A stretch of 8,433 nt of DNA. It comes from Frankia sp. (GTDB taxonomy: Bacteria > Actinomycetota > Actinomycetes > Frankiales > Frankiaceae). Location of the stretch: assembly GCA_019689615.1 (NCBI GenBank), contig JADGHD010000187.1, positions 1 through 8,433 on the forward strand, written 5' to 3'. The position numbers and the translations under genes are program-made. This document shows positions 1-8,286 of the stretch, piece after piece. How positions within the stretch are numbered: the first letter of the stretch is position 1; each line of letters starts with the position of its first letter. The notes beneath the pieces are model-generated. The model did not search any database, was not told where the DNA came from, and saw only the letters and a program-made list of their open reading frames with translations.

Positions 1-44
1 CGCGGAGGCCGCGCGGGCCGACGTGGCCGGCGCCGATGCCGGCG

Positions 45-2717
45 TCAGCCGGAGGCGGCCCGGGCCGGGGTGGCCAGCTCGACGTCGACCGCCGGCTCAC
101 CGCCGCCCTCGACCAGCGTGAGCTGCGCGATGCTGCCCGCGGCCCGCAGGTCGGCGGCCGCGGCGTCGAGCAGGTCGAGCACGTCGGGCCCGGCGGTCAC
201 CCGGACCGAGCGGACCTCGGCCTTCATCGACACCTTCGCCTCGGACTTCGCCCGGCGCACCGCCGAGAGCACCGAGCCGACCACCTCGAGCTGGCGCGGC
301 GGCACGTCCTCGGCGAGCTTGCGCAGCTCCGGCGCGTGCGGCCAGCGGGACCGGTGCACCGAGCCGGTCTGCCACCACGACCAGACCTCCTCGGTGACGA
401 ACGGCAGGAACGGCGCGAACAGCCGCAGCAGCGTGGAGAGCGCCACGGTCAGCGTCGCCCGGGCCGAGGCCGCGCCGGCCTCGCCCTGGCCGCCGTAGGC
501 CCGGCCCTTCACCAGCTCGACGTAGTCGTCACAGAACGTCCAGAAGAACGACTCGGTGACCTCCAGCGCCCTGGTGTAGTCGTAGCCGTCGAACGCGGCG
601 GTCGCGGTGTCGACGACGTCGGCGAGGCGGGCCAGCAGCGCCCGGTCCAGCGGCTCGGTGACCGCGGCCGCGGTCGCCGCGGCGGTGGCGTCGCCGAGGG
701 CCACGGCGGCGTCGGTCGCCGTCGGCTCGGTGTCGGTCAGGCCGAGCGCGAACCGGCTGGCGTTGAGGATCTTGATCGCGAGCCGGCGGCCGATCTTCAT
801 CTGGCCGACGTCGAACGCCGTGTCCGTGCCCGGCCGGCCGCAGGCGGCCCAGTACCGGACCGCGTCCGAGCCGTGCTCCTTGAGCAGGGCCATCGGGGTG
901 ACCACGTTGCCCTTGGACTTCGACATCTTCTTGCGGTCCGGGTCGAGGATCCAGCCGGAGATCGCCGCGTCCGACCAGGGCAGCGCGTCGAACTCGTCGT
1001 GGGCCCGCAGCACGGTCGAGAACAGCCAGGTCCGGATGATCTCGTGCGCCTGCGGCCGCAGGTCCATCGGGTAGACCCGGGCGAACAGGTCCGGGTCGTC
1101 CAGCCAGCCGGAGGCGATCTGCGGGGTCAGCGACGAGGTCGCCCAGGTGTCCATGACGTCCGGGTCGCCGGTGAACCCGCCGGGCACGTCGCGCTGGTCG
1201 GCGGTGTAGCCCGGCGGCACGTCCGACGACGGGTCGACGGGCAGCGCCTCCTCCGGCGGCAGGATCGGCGAGTCGTGGCGCGGCTCGCCGTTCTCGTCCA
1301 GCGGGTACCAGACCGGGAACGGCACGCCGAAGAACCGCTGGCGGGAGATCAGCCAGTCGCCGTTGAGGCCGTCCACCCAGTTCTCGTAGCGGACCCGCAT
1401 GTGCGGCGGATGCCAGCGCAGCTGGGCGCCGCGGGCGCGCAGGGCGGCCCGCAGGTCCTCGTCCCGGCCGCCGTTGCGGATGTACCACTGACGGGTGGAG
1501 ACGATCTCGAGCGGCCGGTCGCCCTTCTCGTAGAACTTCACCGGATGCCGGATGGGCCGCGGCTCGCCGCGGGTCGCGCCGGCCTCGCGCAGCAGCTCGA
1601 CGATGCGGCTACGGGCCGCGTTCACCGTCCGGCCGGCGAGCTCGGCGTAGGCCGCCCGCCCCTGGTCGCTGTCGATGGCGGCCGGCGGGTCGGGCAGCAG
1701 CCGGCCGTCGCGGCCGATCACCACCCGGGCCGGCAGGTTCAGCTCGCGCCACCAGGTCACGTCGGTGAGGTCACCGAACGTGCAGATCATCGCGATACCG
1801 GAGCCCTTCTCCTGGTCCGCGAGCCGGTGCGCGACCACCGGCACCTCGACGCCGAACAGCGGTGTGCGCACGGTCTTGCCGAACAGCGCCTGGTAGCGCT
1901 CGTCGTCCGGGTGGGCGACCAGGGCGACGCACGCCGGCAGCAGCTCCGGCCGGGTGGTCTCGATCACGACCTCGCCGCTGCCGTCGGCCTTCGGGAACGC
2001 CAGCGCGTGGTAGGCGCTGTCGCGCTCCCGGTCCTCCAGCTCGGCCTGGGCGACCGCGGTGCGGTAGGTGACGTCCCACAGCGTCGGCGCCTCGGCGAGG
2101 TAGGCGTTGCCGCGGCGGTGGGAACGCAGGAACGCCCGCTGGGAGACCGCGCGCGAGCGGCTGTCGATGGTCGCGTAGGTGTGCGTCCAGTCGACGGACA
2201 GGCCGAGCCGGCGCCACAGCTCCTCGAAGCCCTTCTCGTCCTCCACCGTCAGCCGCTCGCACAGCTCGACGAAGTTGCGCCGGCTGATCGGGATCTGCTC
2301 GTCACCCGGGTTCTGCGGCGGGACGAACTCCGGGTCGTACGGGACCGACGGGTCGCACCGCACCCCGAAGTAGTTCTGCACCCGCCGCTCGGTCGGCAGG
2401 CCGTTGTCGTCGAACCCCATCGGGTAGAAGACCTCGCGGCCGCGCATCCGCTGGTAGCGGGCGATCAGGTCGGTGTGGGTGTACGAGAACACGTGGCCGA
2501 CGTGCAGCGAGCCGCTTACGGTCGGCGGCGGGGTGTCGATCGAGTACACCCGCTCACGGGTGGCCGTCCGGTCGAACCGGTAGGTCCCCTGCTCCTGCCA
2601 TACCGCCGACCAGCGCTCCTCGATCCCGTCGAGGCTCGGCTTCGCTGGAATCGCGCGGGACCGTCCCCGCGCACCGTCTGCTGCCACCACGCTCCCGATC
2701 CTACGGGCGATCGCCAT
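45..2717 (-). CDS. valS: Valyl-tRNA synthetase, archaeal-like type
   Basis: Class I aminoacyl-tRNA synthetase that charges tRNA-Val in the cytoplasm and hydrolyses mischarged Thr-tRNA. Counting from the ATG at 2717 the protein has 890 residues. The HIGH signature is HVGH at 72-75 and the KMSKS loop is KMSKS at 597-601. The editing (CP1) domain carries TTRPE at 254-258. The anticodon-binding domain follows at roughly 670-830. The sequence MGFDDNGLPTER from residue 100, and the absence of the long C-terminal coiled-coil arm, match the archaeal-like ValS type rather than the classical bacterial one, which reads GTDHAGIATQ there. A cysteine-bearing segment of archaeal relatives (WCPRC) reads WDVTYR at 214-219. 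The start is uncertain: conserved sequence begins near residue 23, and GTG codons at 2690 and 2687 have AGGA (8 nt) and GGGAG (4 nt) upstream. Reading further upstream to a GTG at 2822 is unlikely because that stretch loses coding-style third positions. Identity is near certain; the start is moderate. Confidence 0.96.
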   Translation of the reverse strand: MAIARRIGSVVAADGARGRSRAIPAKPSLDGIEERWSAVWQEQGTYRFDRTATRERVYSIDTPPPTVSGSLHVGHVFSYTHTDLIARYQRMRGREVFYPMGFDDNGLPTERRVQNYFGVRCDPSVPYDPEFVPPQNPGDEQIPISRRNFVELCERLTVEDEKGFEELWRRLGLSVDWTHTYATIDSRSRAVSQRAFLRSHRRGNAYLAEAPTLWDVTYRTAVAQAELEDRERDSAYHALAFPKADGSGEVVIETTRPELLPACVALVAHPDDERYQALFGKTVRTPLFGVEVPVVAHRLADQEKGSGIAMICTFGDLTDVTWWRELNLPARVVIGRDGRLLPDPPAAIDSDQGRAAYAELAGRTVNAARSRIVELLREAGATRGEPRPIRHPVKFYEKGDRPLEIVSTRQWYIRNGGRDEDLRAALRARGAQLRWHPPHMRVRYENWVDGLNGDWLISRQRFFGVPFPVWYPLDENGEPRHDSPILPPEEALPVDPSSDVPPGYTADQRDVPGGFTGDPDVMDTWATSSLTPQIASGWLDDPDLFARVYPMDLRPQAHEIIRTWLFSTVLRAHDEFDALPWSDAAISGWILDPDRKKMSKSKGNVVTPMALLKEHGSDAVRYWAACGRPGTDTAFDVGQMKIGRRLAIKILNASRFALGLTDTEPTATDAAVALGDATAAATAAAVTEPLDRALLARLADVVDTATAAFDGYDYTRALEVTESFFWTFCDDYVELVKGRAYGGQGEAGAASARATLTVALSTLLRLFAPFLPFVTEEVWSWWQTGSVHRSRWPHAPELRKLAEDVPPRQLEVVGSVLSAVRRAKSEAKVSMKAEVRSVRVTAGPDVLDLLDAAAADLRAAGSIAQLTLVEGGGEPAVDVELATPARAASG

Positions 2718-2915
2718 CCGCCCGGTTCCCGCACCCGCCCGGCCGGCGCGGGCCGGCGTGCCCTCGGCGCTCCGCTCGCCGGGAGCCCTACCATTACCAC
2801 ATGTAGTGGACAGACGGCGCACGGCATTGTTCCCGTGACCCAGGCACCCGGGCCTTCTGAGCGGAACGTGCGCTGCCAGTCACCGACAGCCGGTGGGAGC
2901 GGGAGCGTGGTCACG
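2718..2915. promoter_or_regulatory. Divergent spacer between valS and the SDR gene
   Basis: About 200 bases separate two divergently transcribed genes, so promoters for both should lie here. The only AT-richer patch is 2789-2810. It holds TACCAT at 2789-2794, which fits the loose actinobacterial -10 pattern TAnnnT on the plus strand, and a short interrupted palindrome CCAC-ATGTA-GTGG at 2797-2809. I see no convincing -35 box for either direction. The location is an inference from gene orientation and base composition. Confidence 0.35.
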
Positions 2916-3989
2916 ATGACACCGGACGACCCGAGGGCCGCCCAGCCGGCGGACGCGCCGTACCCGCTGCCCCCGTTCCCGCTGCCGCTGCCCGCGGGGG
3001 CCGCCGACGCCGACGGGCCGCGCGACGTCCTGGCCGCCACGCCGCCGGCCGCGGTGACCCTGACCGGCGGCGGTGGCGTGGTCGGCCGGCACGTGCGGGC
3101 GCTGCTCGCCGACCGTGACATCCACCTGCTCGGCCGATGCCGGCTGGTGACCGGGCCGCGGGAGACCTGGCGGGCGCTCGACCTGGCGGCCGGGCCGTTC
3201 GCGCTGACGGCGCCGACCGGGTCGATGCTCTGCCAGCTGGCCAGCCGCCCGGGGCCTGGCCCGGCGAACCTCGCGCTGACCTGGCACACCGTGGCCGCGG
3301 TCAACGCCTGCCAGCAGATCAGCCGGGTGGTGCTGGTCAGCACCGCGGCCGTCTACGGGGAGCGGGCGGCCGGCACGATCACCGAGGCGACCCCGTGCCA
3401 GCCGACCGACCCGGCGGCCCGCGCGATGCTGGCCTGCGAGCGGGTGTGGCGCCGCTCGCTGCGCCCGGACTGCGAGCTGGTCGTGCTGCGCCCCGGGACG
3501 GTCACCGTGGCCGGCCACCCGGCCGACGCGCACGACCCGGGCGAGGCCACCGGCCCCGGTGCCGCGCTGGGCCCGGCCGGCGGCGGCGCGGCGGGCCGGC
3601 CGGGCGGCGGGCTGGCCCGGGTGCGCTTCCCGGTCGACGTCTGGACCGTCGCCGCCGCCGTCCGGTTCGCCTTGGACGCGGCGATGACCTCCCGGTCGGT
3701 CATCTTCAACGTGGTCGACGAGGACCCGCCGGAGCCGGCCGCTGCCGGGCGCGGCGCGCCGGCCGGGGAGGGCGGCCCAGCCCGCCAGCCGGGCGACGCC
3801 GGACCGGCCGCCGTGGCCAGGGCCGCCCTCGCCCGGCTCGGCACGCTGCTGCCCGCTCCGCTGGACCGGCTGGCCGGCCGGCTGCCGGCACCGCTGTCCC
3901 CCGCCCCGGCCGTCCTCGCCGTCCGCGCCCGGATCAGCACGACGGCGCTGCGCTCGGCCGGCTTCATCCGCCCCCTGCCGGGGCGTTGA
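2916..3989 (+). CDS. Extended SDR-family NAD(P)-binding protein, likely non-catalytic
   Basis: Predicted 357-residue cytoplasmic Rossmann-fold protein of the NAD-dependent epimerase/dehydratase family. Features in order: a Pro/Ala-rich N-terminal tail (1-45), the nucleotide-binding motif TGGGGVVG at 50-57, a CQLAS strand at 106-110 in the usual HLAA position, STAAVYG at 142-148 holding the catalytic Ser/Thr position, and LRPGTV at 191-196. The active-site YxxxK is missing. The aligned stretch DPAARAMLACERV (165-177) puts Ala167 at Tyr and Met171 at Lys, while the flanking Pro, Leu and Glu-Arg of the family remain. The whole protein has no lysine and only two tyrosines (16 and 147). Gly/Ala/Pro-rich insertions lie at about 202-230 and 270-295. 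The start is the ATG at 2916 (GGGAG 10 nt upstream); an in-frame GTG at 2907 (GGGAG 7 nt upstream) is equally possible. The substrate is unknown. Family membership is firm; lack of catalysis is an inference. Confidence 0.85.
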   Translation: MTPDDPRAAQPADAPYPLPPFPLPLPAGAADADGPRDVLAATPPAAVTLTGGGGVVGRHVRALLADRDIHLLGRCRLVTGPRETWRALDLAAGPFALTAPTGSMLCQLASRPGPGPANLALTWHTVAAVNACQQISRVVLVSTAAVYGERAAGTITEATPCQPTDPAARAMLACERVWRRSLRPDCELVVLRPGTVTVAGHPADAHDPGEATGPGAALGPAGGGAAGRPGGGLARVRFPVDVWTVAAAVRFALDAAMTSRSVIFNVVDEDPPEPAAAGRGAPAGEGGPARQPGDAGPAAVARAALARLGTLLPAPLDRLAGRLPAPLSPAPAVLAVRARISTTALRSAGFIRPLPGR

Positions 3990-3990
3990 C

Positions 3991-4016
3991 CCCCGGCCGG
4001 GCCGGGCCGGCCGGGG
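3991..4016 (+). terminator. Perfect GC hairpin just after the SDR stop codon
   Basis: Ten-base arms CCCCGGCCGG (3991-4000) and CCGGCCGGGG (4007-4016) are perfect reverse complements around a 6-base loop, GCCGGG. The hairpin begins one base after the TGA at 3987-3989. No T-run follows, which is common for actinobacterial hairpin terminators. It probably ends the SDR transcript and separates it from the suhB-like gene. GC-rich DNA makes chance hairpins more likely, but the position and perfect pairing support the call. Confidence 0.5.
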
Positions 4017-4131
4017 TGGTGGGCGCGGTCACACGCGGGCCGGCGTCGGCGCCGCCGGGCGGGCGGGTTGGCAGGATGGCGGGGTGAGGACGTGTGCGCG
4101 CGTGATCTGGCTGGCGACCGCCCGTGACGGC

Positions 4132-4137
4132 GGGAGG
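4132..4137 (+). promoter_or_regulatory. Ribosome-binding site of the suhB-like gene
   Basis: GGGAGG lies 4 nt before the ATG at 4142. It falls downstream of the alternative in-frame GTG at 4124, so it favours the ATG as the true start. Confidence 0.65.
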
Positions 4138-4141
4138 CGGC

Positions 4142-4948
4142 ATGGCTGACCAGCCTGCCCCGGAGGAACTGCTGGCACTGGCCGTCGAGGTCGCCACCGA
4201 GGCCGGGGACCTGCTGCTGCGAGGCCGGGCGGGCACCGTGGCCGCCGAGTCGACCAAGTCGTCGCCGACGGATGTCGTGACGGCCCTGGACCGGGCGTCG
4301 GAGGAGCTGGTCGCGGCACGGCTGCGGGCCGCGCGGCCGCGGGACGGGCTGCTCGGCGAGGAGGGGTCGGCGACCGCCGGGACCAGCGGGGTGCGCTGGG
4401 TGGTCGACCCGCTCGACGGGACCGTGAACTTCCTCTACAACCTGCCGAACTGGGCGGTCTCGATCGCCGCCGAGGTGGACGGCGACGTCGTGGCCGGCGT
4501 CGTGCACGCCCCGGCGATGGGCCGGACCTTCACCGCGCTGCGCGGCGGCGGGGCGGCGCGCGACGGCCGCCCGCTGCGGGTGTCCGCCCCGGAGAGCCTG
4601 GCGGTGGCGCTGGTCGGCACCGGGTTCGGCTACACCGTGGCGCGCCGCGCCGCCCAGGTCGCGGTGCTGACCCGGGTGGTGCCGCGGGTCCGCGACATCC
4701 GCCGGATGGGCGCCGCCTCGCTCGACCTGTGCTCGGTCGCCGAGGGCAGCCTGGACGCCTTCTACGAGCGGGGCCTCAACCCCTGGGACTACGCCGCCGG
4801 CGGGCTGATCGCCACCGAGGCCGGGGCCGTCGTCGGCGGGCTCGACGGCGCCCCGCCAGGCGAGAGCCTCTACATCGCCGCGGCGCCGTCGGTCTTCGCC
4901 CCCCTGGCGGCCCTGCTCGCCGAGCACCCCCGCGCCGACCAGGACTGA
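4142..4948 (+). CDS. suhB: Inositol-1-monophosphatase family phosphatase (SuhB-like)
   Basis: Mg-dependent phosphatase of the inositol monophosphatase superfamily, 268 residues, a normal length for the family. It is expected to hydrolyse inositol-1-phosphate or a similar sugar phosphate in the cytoplasm. Metal and substrate motifs are intact: K39 with TDVVTALD (43-50), GEEGS (72-76), DPLDGTVNF (89-97) with D89, D92, G93 and T94, and the C-terminal WDYAAGGLIATEAGA motif with W215 and D216. The run NFLYNLPNWAVSIA after the DPLDGT box resembles SuhB-type members more than CysQ or histidinol-phosphatase members, but paralogues are hard to separate by eye, so the symbol is provisional. The start is the ATG at 4142, chosen for its GGGAGG. 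The gene follows the SDR gene with a hairpin between, and converges on acnA. Confidence 0.93.
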   Translation: MADQPAPEELLALAVEVATEAGDLLLRGRAGTVAAESTKSSPTDVVTALDRASEELVAARLRAARPRDGLLGEEGSATAGTSGVRWVVDPLDGTVNFLYNLPNWAVSIAAEVDGDVVAGVVHAPAMGRTFTALRGGGAARDGRPLRVSAPESLAVALVGTGFGYTVARRAAQVAVLTRVVPRVRDIRRMGAASLDLCSVAEGSLDAFYERGLNPWDYAAGGLIATEAGAVVGGLDGAPPGESLYIAAAPSVFAPLAALLAEHPRADQD

Positions 4949-4961
4949 CGCCGAGCGCACG

Positions 4962-5005
4962 CCAACCGGCCGGCCAGCGTGGTCCGCACGCGGCCGGCCG
5001 GTTGG
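4962..5005. terminator. Bidirectional hairpin terminator between suhB-like gene and acnA
   Basis: The arms CCAACCGGCCGGCC (4962-4975) and GGCCGGCCGGTTGG (4992-5005) pair perfectly over 14 bp. The stem continues after one bulged A (4976) with GCGTG (4977-4981) pairing CACGC (4987-4991), leaving a 5-base loop, GTCCG. It sits 13 bases after the suhB-like stop codon and 12 bases after the acnA stop codon (TAG on the minus strand at 5018-5020). It is therefore placed to end both convergent transcripts. No long T-run flanks it. Confidence 0.8.
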
Positions 5006-5017
5006 GTCAGGGCGCGC

Positions 5018-7801
<2,784 letters not shown>

Positions 7802-7810
7802 ATCGGCCGT

Positions 7811-7816
7811 CTCCTT
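7811..7816 (-). promoter_or_regulatory. Ribosome-binding site of acnA
   Basis: AAGGAG on the minus strand, 9 nt upstream of the ATG at 7801. It is a near-consensus site and fixes the acnA start. Confidence 0.85.
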
Positions 7817-7837
7817 CTACTTCCCTCTGCCACGCGC

Positions 7838-7857
7838 GGTCCCCGCCTGGCGGGACC
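7838..7857 (-). promoter_or_regulatory. Hairpin in the acnA leader upstream of the ribosome-binding site
   Basis: In the acnA transcript sense, GGT-CCCGC pairs with GCGGG-ACC around a CAG triloop, with one bulged G on the 3' side (position 7841). An alternative fold pairs GGTCCC with GGGACC around an 8-base loop. It lies 21 nt upstream of AAGGAG. The pairing is visible; any regulatory role is inference. Confidence 0.35.
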
Positions 7858-7877
7858 CGTCCGTCACGCGGCGTTCA

Positions 7878-7946
7878 CCGCCTCGCCCGCCGCGGCGCGC
7901 CCGGCCCGGTCGCGAACGCGGGCAGGCGCGGGCGCCGGCGAGGCGG
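7878..7946 (-). repeat. Long-range inverted repeat in the acnA leader
   Basis: CCGCCTCGCC at 7878-7887 is the exact reverse complement of GGCGAGGCGG at 7937-7946. Inside it, GGCGC (7894-7898) can pair with GCGCC (7932-7936), and CGCGAACGCG (7911-7920) is itself a near-palindrome. Together these could fold the leader into one long arm. High GC content raises the chance of accidental pairing. Confidence 0.4.
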
Positions 7947-8029
7947 CCGCCGTCCCGCCGCCCATCCTGGCATTCCCAGCCCATCCGCCGTCAGCGCAGC
8001 GCCCCCGGTGACCGCCGCATCGCCGGGCA

Positions 8030-8048
8030 GTTACTTAGCTTAGCTAAC
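8030..8048. promoter_or_regulatory. AT-rich imperfect palindrome, candidate operator or promoter core
   Basis: The 19 bases GTTACTTAGCTTAGCTAAC have GTTA and TAAC ends and contain the perfect palindrome TTAGCTAA (8040-8047). The core 8031-8047 is 12 of 17 A/T in an otherwise strongly GC-rich region. On the minus strand TAAGCT (8042 to 8037) fits TAnnnT as a -10 for acnA, but I see no matching -35. The position is about 230 bases upstream of the acnA start. It recalls DtxR/IdeR-type half sites (TTAG/CTAA), but the spacing is wrong for the 19-base consensus. Confidence 0.4.
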
Positions 8049-8104
8049 AGACGGTTCCCCCGTCGCTTCCGCGGCCAAGGGCACACGACCCGGCCCACGA
8101 TCGA

Positions 8105-8122
8105 CGGACCGGGCGGACCGGG
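8105..8122 (+). repeat. Tandem 9-base direct repeat
   Basis: CGGACCGGG occurs twice in a row (8105-8113 and 8114-8122). The second copy also forms a 6-base hairpin, CCGGGA (8118-8123) with TCCCGG (8131-8136). No function is evident; it may be a chance product of GC-rich sequence. Confidence 0.4.
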
Positions 8123-8177
8123 ACCCATCATCCCGGACGCGCCGCCCCACCTGACGTCCGCGCAGGCGAGGATCACC

Positions 8178-8208
8178 CGGCAGGAGGGCTCACCCGCGCC
8201 CCCTGCCG
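8178..8208 (-). terminator. Weak hairpin downstream of the right-edge gene
   Basis: CGGCAGG (8178-8184) pairs with CCTGCCG (8202-8208) over 7 bp around a 17-base loop. It lies about 78 bases past the stop codon of the minus-strand gene at the right edge, so it is a candidate distal terminator. No T-run is present. Confidence 0.3.
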
Positions 8209-8242
8209 ACCGTCGGCCCAGCCAAGATCACACGATGTGGCC

Positions 8243-8266
8243 CCGACCGGCCGCGCCAGGGGTCGG
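8243..8266 (-). terminator. Weak hairpin just past the stop of the right-edge gene
   Basis: CCGACC (8243-8248) pairs with GGTCGG (8261-8266) around a 12-base loop that contains a small GGC/GCC stem. It begins 20 bases past the stop codon at 8287-8289 on the minus strand. It is the closer of two candidate terminators for that gene. Confidence 0.35.
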
Positions 8267-8286
8267 CGGAGATCCACGAGGTGGGC

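Larger units (their letters stand above)
7802..8286. other. 485-base region without a convincing gene; acnA leader and promoter region
   Basis: No reading frame here shows sustained coding-style third positions. On the minus strand a 61-codon frame (7991-8176) crosses the AT-rich element and has no family resemblance or good ribosome-binding site. Visible structure: the acnA ribosome-binding site and hairpin; a long-range inverted repeat CCGCCTCGCC (7878-7887) with GGCGAGGCGG (7937-7946); the AT-rich palindrome at 8030-8048; a tandem 9-base repeat at 8105-8122; and two weak hairpins near the end of the right-hand gene. The most likely content is the acnA promoter, its 5' leader and the 3' end of the upstream transcript. 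Confidence 0.6.

Noticed and set aside
1..44. Possible end or start of another gene left of valS
   Set aside because: Several frames look coding-like over these 44 bases, but the stretch is too short to choose a strand or frame.
2811..2850. ECF-sigma-type promoter for valS (GGAAC on the minus strand)
   Set aside because: The GGAAC is present, but no suitable -10 lies at the expected spacing.
2718..2906. T-box leader upstream of valS
   Set aside because: No T-box-like conserved core or specifier loop arrangement could be found, and the spacer is short.
36..2915. A very long open frame on the plus strand running antisense to valS into the SDR gene
   Set aside because: Stop codons are rare in GC-rich DNA, so antisense frames stay open. 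This part is Arg/Gly/Val-rich with no domain motifs, while the minus strand encodes a full ValS. Only the portion from about 2916 onward is a real gene.
3353..4960. A 535-codon minus-strand frame antisense to the SDR and suhB-like genes
   Set aside because: Both plus-strand genes have clear family motifs. The antisense translation has none and runs through the intergenic hairpin.
8030..8048. A true IdeR/DtxR iron box
   Set aside because: The half sites look similar, but aligned against the 19-base consensus without gaps the element matches only part of it. It is kept only as an unidentified operator candidate.
7991..8176. A 61-codon minus-strand frame in the acnA upstream region
   Set aside because: It has no ribosome-binding site of note, mixed third-position composition and no similarity that I recognise, and it crosses the AT-rich palindrome.
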